Shown in pieces: positions 1-6,339 of a stretch of DNA of 64,000 nucleotides. Under the pieces are notes generated by a model. The model was given only the letters and a program-made list of their open reading frames with translations. It made no database searches and had not been told where the DNA came from. The position numbers and the translations under genes were made by a program. Position 1 is the stretch's first letter, and each line of letters opens with the position of its first letter. Source of the DNA: Vibrio metschnikovii CIP 69.14 (GTDB lineage: Bacteria; Pseudomonadota; Gammaproteobacteria; Enterobacterales; Vibrionaceae); the NCBI RefSeq assembly GCF_000176155.1, contig NZ_ACZO01000007.1, positions 1-64,000 on the forward strand, in the 5' to 3' direction.

Positions 1-243
1 TGCATTGGGTTTAGGCCAGTTAAAACGACCTTTTTCCAGTCGGCGGTAATAAAGCCAAAAACCATTAGTATCCCAGAACAAGATCTTAATTTTGTCTCGG
101 CCGCGGTTGCAGAAGATAAACCAGGCTTCACTGAACGGATCCATTTCCAACACATCAGCCACAATCAATGACAAGCCATCAATAGACTTGCGCATGTCAG
201 TTATGCCCGAGACCAGGTAAATACCCAAGTTCGGTATTAACAC
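1..243 (-). CDS. tnpB: IS66 family accessory protein TnpB (partial)
   Basis: TnpB is a small accessory protein encoded by IS66-family elements and needed for efficient transposition; its biochemical role is not settled. The visible N-terminal 81 residues read VLIPNLGIYLVSGITDMRKS and continue with DGLSLIV, DPFSEAWFIFCNRGRDKIK and LFWDTNGFWLYYRRLEKGRF, which is the classical TnpB signature. The GTG start at 243-241 overlaps the tnpA stop by seven bases, the usual translational coupling in this family. The C-terminus lies beyond the left edge, so intactness cannot be judged. Confidence 0.9.
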   Translation of the reverse strand, partial: MLIPNLGIYLVSGITDMRKSIDGLSLIVADVLEMDPFSEAWFIFCNRGRDKIKILFWDTNGFWLYYRRLEKGRFNWPKPNA

Positions 244-545
244 GTCAGAGCCTGTAACCAGTTTTGGATTTGGTGTGCTGGCATGTTAGAGGGAAATTCA
301 ACGGTCATTCCTGTTGGTAGTGAAAGCATAACCGACTGGCGTTCCCCTATGCTTTTCGGGCTATCTTCTATCAGGACAGGATGCACCACTTGTTGCTGTT
401 CGCCCCCATAAAGCTTTTTGCGCCAGTAGTAAAAGGTATTTACCGTCAGTTGGTTTGCCTTGCAAAACGCGACAATGGATAACTCACTTTGGCTCTGTTG
501 CTCAATGATTTCTGCCCAGAATTGAGTTTTGTTCGATTGGTTCAT
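237..545 (-). CDS. tnpA: IS66 family TnpA (OrfA) helix-turn-helix protein
   Basis: This 102-residue protein is the first open reading frame of an IS66 element. Residues 8-43 hold a helix-turn-helix of the IS3/IS66 OrfA type (QSELSIVAFCKANQLTVNTF, then YYWRKKL). The C-terminal half (SVMLSLPTGMTVEFP) is the conserved strand segment of IS66 TnpA. An SD-like AAGGAGT lies just before the ATG on the minus strand. It overlaps tnpB downstream. The DDE transposase TnpC that completes the element would lie left of the window. Confidence 0.9.
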   Translation of the reverse strand: MNQSNKTQFWAEIIEQQSQSELSIVAFCKANQLTVNTFYYWRKKLYGGEQQQVVHPVLIEDSPKSIGERQSVMLSLPTGMTVEFPSNMPAHQIQNWLQALTC

Positions 546-688
546 AGTGACTCCTTGGTTGCGAAATCACTATGCCTAGAATGCTGAGTTATTGGTAGGT
601 GGGTTTAAATAGACGCTTACGTCTGATTTAAGAGGCTCTCTGTTCTAATTTGTTGATATTATGAGTTTATTGTTCTTTTTGGTGGCTA

Positions 689-907
689 TTAAAAGTTGAA
701 CGATACTTTTGTGTTTCTGTCGGGTTTTGCTCTGATAAATTGTGTACGCAAAAGGTTCTGTTTTTGCTGAACGGTCTCTTCCTTTGGTGTTGTTTGTCCC
801 TTGATTCCGCAGGCTAATTCGCTGCAGCTTATTTGGGATCTTATCTGCACCAATGATTGCTGAAAGTAGGCAAGTTTATCATTTTGAGTTAAAGTTGCTT
901 GAACCAA
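689..907 (-). CDS. Hypothetical reverse-oriented ORF in IS-interrupted cassette
   Basis: The stretch 621-950 between the IS66 end and the first attC has no convincing plus-strand gene. On the minus strand a 72-codon ORF with a TTG start is present; it is polar and Gln-rich (TLTQNDKLAYFQQSLVQ) and resembles no family I recognise. Cassettes with reversed genes do occur, but the IS may also have removed the real gene of this cassette. No good ribosome binding site is visible before the TTG. Treat as weak. Confidence 0.25.
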   Translation of the reverse strand: MVQATLTQNDKLAYFQQSLVQIRSQISCSELACGIKGQTTPKEETVQQKQNLLRTQFIRAKPDRNTKVSFNF

Positions 908-950
908 TAAGCATTGTAAAAATCCAATGCAATCAATAGGTAATGAAACA

Positions 951-1073
951 TAACAAACGCTTCAAGAGGGACTTCCAACGCGCAGCATTTTCATTATGCG
1001 TTGATTTTGGTGGTTACGGTGTTATGCGGAAACTTGGTAGTAGCGTTGTCAGCCCCTTAAGCGGGCGTTATGT
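951..1073 (+). repeat. attC1, VCR-like integron recombination site
   Basis: The site starts with TAACAAACGCTTCAAGAGGG and ends CCCCTTAAGCGGGCGTTATG. The ends pair (ACGCTTcAAG with CTTAAGCGGGCGT) and the interior contains the imperfect palindrome around GCGTTG, as in Vibrio cholerae repeats. The cleaved core site is GTTATGT at 1067-1073; bases from there on belong to the next cassette. Confidence 0.9.
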
Positions 1074-1105
1074 TTACTCGGATAAAGTTCAAATCGGAGA
1101 ATGTT

Positions 1106-1492
1106 GTGAATTTAGAAAGTATTCATCATGTAGCGATTATTTGCTCAGATTATCAACGATCTAAGTCATTTTATACTGAAATATTAGGTCTCAAGATCCT
1201 TGCCGAAAATTATCGAGAAAGCCGAGATTCATACAAATTAGATTTAGCGTTACCAAATGGTGGACAAATTGAGCTGTTTTCTTTTCCAGAGCCACCGTCC
1301 AGATTAAGTAACCCAGAAGCTCAAGGTTTAAGGCATTTGGCGTTTGTTGTTAACTCGGTGGAATCGACAGCTAACGAGTTACAATCACACGGAATTGATG
1401 TTGAGCCAATTCGAGTTGATGAATTTACAGGTAAACGATTTACCTTTTTTAAAGACCCAGATGGTTTACCCTTAGAGTTGTACGAAAAATAA
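1106..1492 (+). CDS. gloA2: VOC family protein, GloA2/YaeR-like
   Basis: This 128-residue cassette protein is a vicinal-oxygen-chelate (glyoxalase/dioxygenase) fold protein. It is close along its whole length to E. coli YaeR (GloA2): HHVAIICSDYQRSKSFYTEI, YRESRDSYKLDLALP, IELFSFPEPPSR, LRHLAFVV and RFTFFKDPDGLPLELYEK all match. The metal ligands of the family are visible as His6 in the first module and the C-terminal ELYEK glutamate. I chose the GTG at 1106 because GGAGA at 1096-1100 is correctly spaced and the family begins there; the longer ATG at 1070 lies inside the attC core. The physiological substrate of GloA2 proteins is uncertain. Confidence 0.85.
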   Translation: MNLESIHHVAIICSDYQRSKSFYTEILGLKILAENYRESRDSYKLDLALPNGGQIELFSFPEPPSRLSNPEAQGLRHLAFVVNSVESTANELQSHGIDVEPIRVDEFTGKRFTFFKDPDGLPLELYEK

Positions 1493-1495
1493 ACA

Positions 1496-1617
1496 TAACA
1501 AACAATTCAAGCAGACCCTCAACGCGTGGCATTTTTATTATGCGTTGAGTTTAGTGATTACGGTGTTGTGCGGAAAGTTGGTAGTAGCGTCGGCTGCCCC
1601 TTAACGCGGCGTTATGC
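1496..1617 (+). repeat. attC2, chimeric and mispaired VCR-like site
   Basis: The 5' end reads TAACAAACAATTCAAGCAG while the 3' end reads CCCCTTAACGCGGCGTTATG. The interior matches the GGAAAGTTGGTAGTAGCG type of attC1/attC4 but the 3' arm is of the attC3/attC6 type, so the outer stem does not pair as it does in the other sites. Core GTTATGC is at 1611-1617. Confidence 0.85.
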
Positions 1618-1641
1618 GCTAATTGGAAAAATGACAGAAGA

Positions 1642-2001
1642 ATGAATCAGCATGAAAAGCTCAATTATGTAGAATTTGCAGCGAAAGACTTAGAGTCAAC
1701 GAAGGCATTCTTTTCAAAGGTTTTTGGCTGGAGCTTTGTTGACTATGGGCCTGAATACGCAGCTTTTTCAAATGAAGGTTTAGATGGTGGTTTTTTCAAA
1801 TCTGAGCGTTCTAGTCGGACTGAAAATGGTGGCGCACTCTTAGTTTTCTATAGTTCAGATATTGAAAGCACATTGGAGAAAGTTGTGAAAAATGGCGGCG
1901 ATATCATCCGTCCAATCTTTGAATTTCCTGGTGGTTGTCGTTTTCATTTTATAGAGCCAAGTGGTAATGAATTTGCTGTTTGGTCTGAAGCACGCGCATA
2001 A
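1642..2001 (+). CDS. VOC family protein (glyoxalase/bleomycin resistance-like)
   Basis: A 119-residue single-domain VOC-fold protein. Residues 8-30 (NYVEFAAKDLESTKAFFSKV then FGWSF) form the first beta-alpha-beta module, and the C-terminal RFHFIEPSGNEFAVW carries the second, with Glu after GN as the usual metal ligand position. Such proteins typically act on small electrophiles or sequester antibiotics, but the substrate cannot be read from the sequence. The stop codon TAA is itself the first base of attC3, so gene and recombination site are fused end to end. The start is the ATG at 1642 preceded by AGAAGA. Confidence 0.75.
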   Translation: MNQHEKLNYVEFAAKDLESTKAFFSKVFGWSFVDYGPEYAAFSNEGLDGGFFKSERSSRTENGGALLVFYSSDIESTLEKVVKNGGDIIRPIFEFPGGCRFHFIEPSGNEFAVWSEARA

Positions 2002-2122
2002 CAAAGCGTTAAAGAGGGATTCGCAACGCGTAGCATTTTCATTATGCGTTGATTTTATTGGTTTTTAGTGCGATGCGGTGAGTTGGTCGTTGCGTTACTC
2101 ACCCCTTAACGCGGCGTTATAT
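1999..2122 (+). repeat. attC3, VCR-like site of a second subtype
   Basis: Begins TAACAAAGCGTTAAAGAGGG and ends CACCCCTTAACGCGGCGTTA. The arms covary with those of attC1: GCGTTAA pairs with TTAACGC. The interior (GATTCGCAACGCGTAGCATT) is shared with attC6. Core GTTATAT is at 2116-2122. Confidence 0.88.
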
Positions 2123-2139
2123 TCATTGGAGTAAGTAGG

Positions 2140-2781
2140 GTGATCGAGATATTAATGGAAAAACTGTCAAACGATGGTTTTTGGGCAATTTCTGGAGCAT
2201 TAGTTGGCGCTTTCGTTGGTTCGCTTTGTGGACTTCTAGCTAGTTTATACCTTGATCTAAAAAGAGAAAGTAATGTGAAGAGTGCTTTTTACACAGAGGC
2301 TGAATTCCTGTCTAACATCATGGGGAGTTTCTTAGTTGCTGTAGTCTCTGAGTCTAAAAAGTCAAAAATAGACTTGGCTAAAAATGAAAGCTTCAGTGGA
2401 CCGTTAGAAATAGACTTTAGCGTACTTGATACCCTCTTTCTTGAACTATATAAAACGAAAAATATCCCTAGCTCTGATCATCGTCAGTTTGTGTTGAATC
2501 TAAGTTCTCAGTGGAAAAGAATCTGCAAGATGGATGTTGGGCGTGTTGAAAAAATTCCAAACACTAGTATCTATCGAGTCTCACCTGTCAAATCTAAAGA
2601 AATTGTATTTTTCTTGGTAGATTTGTTGTACCACTTCAATCTGCTTGTAGAACAGCAAAAAAAGTTTAAGTTCGTCAACGAAAACAAATTTCAAACTAAG
2701 GCACAGCCAGTGTTTTCAAAGTACAAAGTTGATAATTCTGACTTGGTTGAAAAAATCGCTAAAGAAACGGCACATTGGTAA
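2140..2781 (+). CDS. Hypothetical cassette protein with one membrane segment
   Basis: I do not recognise this 213-residue protein. Residues about 14-38 (ISGALVGAFVGSLCGLLASL) form one glycine-rich transmembrane helix, followed by a basic stop-transfer DLKRES and a soluble, lysine-rich C-terminal region of about 170 residues with predicted helices. The GTG at 2140 follows GTAAGTAGG, an acceptable ribosome binding site; ATG at 2155 is the alternative. As a lone gene in an integron cassette it is probably expressed only from an upstream or internal promoter. The topology suggests a membrane-anchored cytoplasmic domain. Confidence 0.6.
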   Translation: MIEILMEKLSNDGFWAISGALVGAFVGSLCGLLASLYLDLKRESNVKSAFYTEAEFLSNIMGSFLVAVVSESKKSKIDLAKNESFSGPLEIDFSVLDTLFLELYKTKNIPSSDHRQFVLNLSSQWKRICKMDVGRVEKIPNTSIYRVSPVKSKEIVFFLVDLLYHFNLLVEQQKKFKFVNENKFQTKAQPVFSKYKVDNSDLVEKIAKETAHW

Positions 2782-2788
2782 ATGAATA

Positions 2789-2911
2789 TAACAAACGCTT
2801 CAAGAGGGACTTCCAACGCGCGGCATTTTCATTATGCGTTGATTTTGGTGGTTTCAGTGTTATGCGGAAACTTGGTAGTAGCGTTGTCAGCCCCTTAAGC
2901 GGGCGTTATGT
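2789..2911 (+). repeat. attC4, VCR-like site
   Basis: Nearly identical to attC1 over its full length (TAACAAACGCTTCAAGAGGG to CCCCTTAAGCGGGCGTTATG), differing at a few positions of the central loop. Core GTTATGT at 2905-2911. Confidence 0.9.
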
Positions 2912-2931
2912 GAATTGGAGAAATTGAGTAT

Positions 2932-3327
2932 ATGAAGAAGTTAATCGCTATATTTATAGCCGTCTTTTGTCTAGCTTCGATTGGTGCTCAAGCTAATGAT
3001 CATCAGTTAAAAAATGCGCATGAAAATCATCAAAGTGATATTCAAGTTCAAGGCTCAGGCACGGTCATTCGCTTGTTACCTGATGATAACGAAGGGAGTA
3101 GGCATCAAAAATTCATATTGAAACTGGACAGTAAACAAACTTTACTTGTTGCTCACAATATTGATTTAGCTCCTAGGGTTTCAAATCTAAAAGTTGGCGA
3201 TCGAGTCCAGTTTTACGGTGAATATGAATGGAACAAAAAAGGTGGTGTCATGCACTGGACGCACAAGGATCCAAACAATAAACACCCGCACGGTTGGTTA
3301 AAGCACAACAGCAAGACGTACGAGTAA
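2932..3327 (+). CDS. Secreted DUF3465 domain protein
   Basis: A 131-residue exported protein. Residues 1-21 are a signal peptide (KK, then a hydrophobic stretch ending ASIGAQAND). The mature part carries an OB-like strand pattern: VQGSGTVIRLLPDDNEG, HQKFILKLDSKQTLLVAHN, LKVGDRVQFYGEYEWN and GVMHWTHKDPNNKHPHGWL. This is the DUF3465 family, common in Vibrio and neighbouring genera; its function is not established. GGAGA lies 10 bases before the ATG. It is the only gene of its cassette. Confidence 0.8.
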   Translation: MKKLIAIFIAVFCLASIGAQANDHQLKNAHENHQSDIQVQGSGTVIRLLPDDNEGSRHQKFILKLDSKQTLLVAHNIDLAPRVSNLKVGDRVQFYGEYEWNKKGGVMHWTHKDPNNKHPHGWLKHNSKTYE

Positions 3328-3335
3328 AATTCACA

Positions 3336-3459
3336 TAACAAACGGCTCAAGAGGGATTGCCAACGCGTGGCGGCTTTAGTTCAAAATTGAAGTCCAGTGT
3401 TTACAGTGTGTTTTTTGAGTTTGGCGGTGCGTTGTCAACCCCTTAGCCGGGCGTTATGT
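3336..3459 (+). repeat. attC5, VCR-type site
   Basis: Begins TAACAAACGGCTCAAGAGGG and ends CCCCTTAGCCGGGCGTTATG. GGCT/AGCC replaces the GCTT/AAGC pair of attC1, a compensatory change in the folded arm. The central loop (GCGGCTTTAGTTCAAAATTG) is closest to the canonical V. cholerae repeat and differs from its neighbours. Core GTTATGT at 3453-3459. Confidence 0.88.
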
Positions 3460-3479
3460 TTTTTATCACGTTTTGGGGC

Positions 3480-3485
3480 TATAAT
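3480..3485 (+). promoter_or_regulatory. Candidate -10 element of the cassette toxin-antitoxin operon
   Basis: A perfect TATAAT stands 32 bases before the antitoxin ATG, just inside the cassette. No good -35 hexamer is found 16-18 bases upstream, so activity is uncertain. Toxin-antitoxin cassettes characteristically carry their own promoter. Confidence 0.4.
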
Positions 3486-3516
3486 CGGTCAAACCTTTAT
3501 TGATAGTAGGTGTGAT

Positions 3517-3687
3517 ATGAATCGAAAAGTTGAAGCTTACGGCGTTGATGCTGTTGAAAGACCGAAAATTAAGGCTAGCAAAAAGCTTGATTTAACTGGT
3601 GATGCTGGTCGTCAAATTGTGAAGTCTGAAACAAAACTTGCTTTGCGTACCCATCAGAAGACATTCACTAAATTGGCTGATATGTAA
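3517..3687 (+). CDS. Probable antitoxin partner of a Doc-type toxin
   Basis: A 56-residue basic protein immediately upstream of a Doc-family toxin. Its stop codon TAA and the toxin ATG share one base (TAATG), the coupling typical of type II toxin-antitoxin operons. The sequence (VERPKIKASKKLDLTGDAG, then RQIVKSETKLALRTHQKTF) matches no antitoxin family I can name; it lacks an obvious Phd/YefM fold N-terminus. The ATG at 3517 is preferred over the far upstream start in attC5. Function is inferred from position and size. Confidence 0.65.
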   Translation: MNRKVEAYGVDAVERPKIKASKKLDLTGDAGRQIVKSETKLALRTHQKTFTKLADM

Positions 3688-4088
3688 TGGATATCATCTG
3701 TTTTCCTTTTGAACGAGTGGTCGAAATTAATGCTTTCATCCTAAAAACAGAACCAGGAATGAAAGGGGCAGTTGATATTCCTAAGCTTCAAGGGGCGCTA
3801 GGTCGAATCGATAATGCGATCGTTTATGAAGGACTGGATGATGTTTTCGAAATCGCAGCTAAATACACTGCTTGTATAGCGGTTTCACATGCGCTACCAG
3901 ATGCCAACAAACGCACAGGTTTGGCTGTGGCACTTGAGTATTTATCACTTAACGATTTTGAGCTTACGCAGGAAAACGATTTACTTGCGGATGCAGTTCG
4001 AGATCTTGTTATCGGCATTATCAACGAAACAGATTTTGCCGACATTCTCTACGCACAATACGCAAAAGAACAAAATTCAGTTCTCTAA
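3687..4088 (+). CDS. doc: Type II toxin, death-on-curing (Doc/Fic) family
   Basis: A 133-residue Doc-family protein. Phage P1 Doc phosphorylates elongation factor Tu and so blocks translation. The Fic-type core motif is at residues about 68-77, HALPDANKRT, with the catalytic His, the Asp/Ala and the Asn-Lys-Arg of Doc-type enzymes all present (consensus HxFxDANKR; here Leu for Phe). The upstream SHALPDA and the downstream helix TGLAVALEYLSLN match the family. It is co-transcribed with the 56-residue gene before it. Addiction modules in cassette arrays are thought to limit large deletions of the array. Confidence 0.85.
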   Translation: MDIICFPFERVVEINAFILKTEPGMKGAVDIPKLQGALGRIDNAIVYEGLDDVFEIAAKYTACIAVSHALPDANKRTGLAVALEYLSLNDFELTQENDLLADAVRDLVIGIINETDFADILYAQYAKEQNSVL

Positions 4089-4091
4089 ACA

Positions 4092-4215
4092 TAACAAGGC
4101 GTTAAAGAGGGATTCGCAACGCGTAGCATTTTCGTTATGCGTTAATTTTATTAGTTTTTAGTGTAATGCGGTGAGTTGGTAGTTGCGTTGCTCACCCCTT
4201 AACGCGGCGTTATGT
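4092..4215 (+). repeat. attC6, VCR-like site
   Basis: Subtype shared with attC3: TAACAAGGCGTTAAAGAGGG at the start and CACCCCTTAACGCGGCGTTA at the end. The 5' arm has lost one A relative to attC3. Core GTTATGT at 4209-4215. Confidence 0.88.
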
Positions 4216-4229
4216 TTTTCGGAGTTAAA

Positions 4230-4829
4230 ATGGACTTGTCACTTTATAGCGCAAAGGGTTCCAACAGCTCAGAAAGGGTTGAATGGATGCTTAATTTCAA
4301 AGGTATTCCGTATGAACGAATTGAAGTCAGCTCGGACGAGCTTACTACAACTTATCGTGTGATGAATCCATTTGGCTATGTACCCTCATTGTTAGTTGAT
4401 GGTTTCGTATTTACTGAATCAATGGCTATTGCTGAATACCTCGAAGAGAGATTTCCAACGAGTCCATTGCTAGGCCAAAGTCTTGAGGAAAAAACAAAAA
4501 TCCGCTCAGTTTGTGAATACGTGAACTCCAGCATTCATTCACCTCAAAACCGAACTGTGCTTAACTTTTTTCGCCCCGACCTAGATGAAACATCCAAACG
4601 GAAAATTCGGGGAGAGTGGATCATGTTGTGTCTTGATAAGTTAAGTCAGACGATTTGTAATGAATCAGGTTTTATTGTTGGTCAGGCTTTTAGCCTTGCG
4701 GATATTTTTGTAGCGTCAATTTATAAAAAAGCTCTCCAACATGGTTATGGTGAAAGTGAGTTTTATAATAACCATCTGATCTATATTAGAAAAAATGAAA
4801 GGGTAGCCGTTTCAGAACCACAAACATAA
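4230..4829 (+). CDS. Glutathione S-transferase family protein
   Basis: A 199-residue GST-fold protein. The N-terminal thioredoxin-like domain (residues 1-80) holds LYSAKGSNSSERVEWMLNFK, the cis-proline segment FGYVPSLLVDG and the glutathione-binding ESMAIAEYLEERFP. The C-terminal helical domain contains GFIVGQAFSLADIFVASIY, the conserved N-capping box region. It resembles maleylacetoacetate isomerase-like and stringent-starvation-like GSTs, but the substrate is unknown. The ATG at 4230 has GGAG nine bases upstream; the in-frame ATG at 4212 is in the attC core. The stop TAA forms the first bases of attC7. Confidence 0.78.
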   Translation: MDLSLYSAKGSNSSERVEWMLNFKGIPYERIEVSSDELTTTYRVMNPFGYVPSLLVDGFVFTESMAIAEYLEERFPTSPLLGQSLEEKTKIRSVCEYVNSSIHSPQNRTVLNFFRPDLDETSKRKIRGEWIMLCLDKLSQTICNESGFIVGQAFSLADIFVASIYKKALQHGYGESEFYNNHLIYIRKNERVAVSEPQT

Positions 4830-4924
4830 CAAACGCTTCAAGAGGGACTTCCAACGCGTGGCATTTTTGTTATGCGTTGGTTTGTTATGCGGAAAGTTGG
4901 CTGCCCCTTAAGTGGGCGTTAGCC
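4827..4924 (+). repeat. attC7, short VCR-like site
   Basis: Begins TAACAAACGCTTCAAGAGGG and ends CCCCTTAAGTGGGCGTTAGCC. At 98 bases it is about 25 bases shorter than the other sites because the central loop has a deletion. The core is GTTAGCC (4918-4924) instead of GTTATGY. Confidence 0.85.
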
Positions 4925-4935
4925 GACTTCTATCA

Positions 4936-4977
4936 ACTTACTCATCAGTAAGTGTATACTTAGCCGAGTTTTACTTA
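4936..4977 (+). promoter_or_regulatory. Candidate promoter and autoregulatory operator of the fic cassette
   Basis: TAAGT-gtat-ACTTA at 4949-4962 is a perfect 5-bp-arm palindrome containing the -10-like TATACT (4955-4960). Further ACTTA half-sites occur at 4936-4940 and 4973-4977, and CTTAC/GTAAG at 4937-4952 gives a second inverted repeat. The arrangement resembles an operator overlapping a promoter, inferred only from the pattern. Confidence 0.45.
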
Positions 4978-4994
4978 CATTGAAGAAGATCACT

Positions 4995-5708
4995 ATGACA
5001 GCATTGACAGATAACATGTGGAATATGAAACCAAATATACCGCTGGCTAAACAACTTGCCAAAAGAGATGTACCAGCTTTGGTTTATGACGCTGTTAACC
5101 TCGAGGGTGTTGCAATGACTTTGCCTGAGGTGCAAACTATTTTAGATGGGATCACCGTAGGTGGTCATCGAATTAGTGATCAAAATATGGCAATGAACCA
5201 AGCTCGAGCATGGGAGTTTATTTTTGGCTTAGTTGATCAAGGTGAGTTCCAATTTAATAAAGAAACCGCCTTAAAAATCCACAATATCGCAGGCAAAGAA
5301 GAAGCGTTGGAGTGGGGTAAATTTCGCTCTGGTTACGTTTCTATTACGGGTTCAGAGTATGAGCCTCCGGCTCCAGATGAGTTGGACGAAAAATGGCTTG
5401 AAGTTGAGAGTCAGGTGAATAGCGAATCTGATGTTTACGATCAAGCAATTACTGCATTTTTACAAATGGCACGCGCTCAATTTTTTTGGGATGTTAACAA
5501 ACGTACAGGACGGTTCATGATGAACGGTATTTTGTTAGCTAATGGTTTCCCTATCATTAATGTGCAAGCCAAGCGTCAGCAAGAGTTTAATACGCTCATG
5601 CTGGACTTCTATTCTTCTAATGACATGACAGCAATGAATAAGTTTTTACGCAGCTGTTTGGATGAAAAAATCATTCGTAATTTCAAGCTAGATCTGAAAA
5701 TCGGCTAA
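4995..5708 (+). CDS. Fic family protein with Gln in place of the catalytic His
   Basis: A 237-residue Fic-domain protein and the last cassette gene. Fic enzymes usually transfer AMP to a hydroxyl on a target protein using the motif HxFx(D/E)GNxR. Here residues 161-171 read QFFWDVNKRTGR, so the catalytic His is Gln and the Gly is Val, while NKRTGR is kept. An N-terminal NLEGV segment (residues 30-34) sits where class II Fic proteins carry the inhibitory (S/T)xxxE(G/N) helix, with Ala at the S/T position. A subgroup of Fic-like proteins with QFFWDxNKRTGR seems to exist, so this is probably a conserved variant rather than decay. ATG at 4995 follows GAAGAAG; a TTG at 4980 is less likely. Confidence 0.8.
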   Translation: MTALTDNMWNMKPNIPLAKQLAKRDVPALVYDAVNLEGVAMTLPEVQTILDGITVGGHRISDQNMAMNQARAWEFIFGLVDQGEFQFNKETALKIHNIAGKEEALEWGKFRSGYVSITGSEYEPPAPDELDEKWLEVESQVNSESDVYDQAITAFLQMARAQFFWDVNKRTGRFMMNGILLANGFPIINVQAKRQQEFNTLMLDFYSSNDMTAMNKFLRSCLDEKIIRNFKLDLKIG

Positions 5709-5811
5709 CGCTTCAAGAGGGACTTCCAACGCGTGGCATTTTTATTATGCGTTGATTTTGGTGATTACGGTGTAATACGGAAAGTTGGTAGTAGCGTTGT
5801 CAGCCCTATAA
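5706..5811 (+). repeat. attC8, degenerate terminal attC
   Basis: Starts TAACGCTTCAAGAGGGACTT, lacking the AAAC of the other 5' ends, and runs through the usual loop to GTTGTCAGCCCTATAAGAAAA. The 3' core GCGGGCGTTATG is missing, so no cassette could insert after it. This marks the distal end of the cassette array. Confidence 0.8.
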
Positions 5812-5812
5812 G

Positions 5813-5835
5813 AAAACCGTCAGAAGACGGTTTTT
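5813..5835. terminator. Bidirectional rho-independent terminator at array end
   Basis: AAAACCGTC-agaa-GACGGTTTTT forms a 9-bp stem with A-run and T-run on the two sides, so it can stop both the fic cassette and the convergent minus-strand SEC-C gene. Confidence 0.85.
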
Positions 5836-5853
5836 AATCTAACTGTCTATATT

Positions 5854-6186
5854 TTAAGCGCAGCACTTTTTGTACTTTTTTCCGCTTCCGCAAATACACG
5901 ATTCATTACGGTTTGGTGTTTTGTCATAGGTAATAGTTTTAGGTTTGTTTAGTAGTGTATCAAGTTCAATAGTGTTCTCTGGCTGCTTTGAGTCTATGAC
6001 AATATGAGCCACAATCGAGTGCTCAGAAAGTAAAGTCTCTATCTCAGCTTTACGAGCCTCGGTTGAGACGACAATATTAATTGGAGCTTCCTCAGTGCCT
6101 GTTTTTATATCACGCTTTACGTTGTAGCCTGACATAACGTGGTTTTGTCTAGCATCGATTCGACCTTTGAAAAATAGTTTGGACAT
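5854..6186 (-). CDS. PBPRA1643-type SWIM/SEC-C metal-binding motif protein
   Basis: A 110-residue protein ending in the SEC-C zinc-binding motif NESCICGSGKKYKKCC, as found at the end of SecA. The N-terminal part (MSKLFFKGRIDARQNHVMSG) is typical of the small Vibrio/Photobacterium family named after PBPRA1643. I start it at the internal ATG (6186-6184), which begins the conserved block and has GTGAGC upstream; the longer ORF adds 18 unconserved residues. Function is unknown; SEC-C motifs bind zinc and can mediate contacts with ribosomes or SecB-like partners. Confidence 0.8.
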   Translation of the reverse strand: MSKLFFKGRIDARQNHVMSGYNVKRDIKTGTEEAPINIVVSTEARKAEIETLLSEHSIVAHIVIDSKQPENTIELDTLLNKPKTITYDKTPNRNESCICGSGKKYKKCCA

Positions 6187-6339
6187 TTGCAGCTCACTGA
6201 TAGATTGGTGTGGTGTAGTTTGGTCGCGATTATACGGCACAATGGCAATTGATAAAGAAGTTCCTACAATAGGCGGTATATAAAGTTGGGCATTTTCATT
6301 GTGTGTAAAGTTACTAGCAGTATCGTTAGTTCAACGTTG

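Larger units (their letters stand above)
1..620 (-). mobile_element. IS66-family insertion sequence (partial, one end in window)
   Basis: The element carries tnpA and tnpB of the IS66 type on the minus strand and runs off the left window edge. Its outer end is placed at 620: read inward on the minus strand it starts GTAAGCGTCTATTTAAACCC, a typical IS66-family terminal inverted repeat beginning GTAA. The 8 bases at 621-628 (gtctgatt) would be one copy of the expected 8-bp target duplication; the other copy lies outside the window. The element sits inside the integron cassette array, interrupting the cassette whose attC is at 951-1073. Confidence 0.85.
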
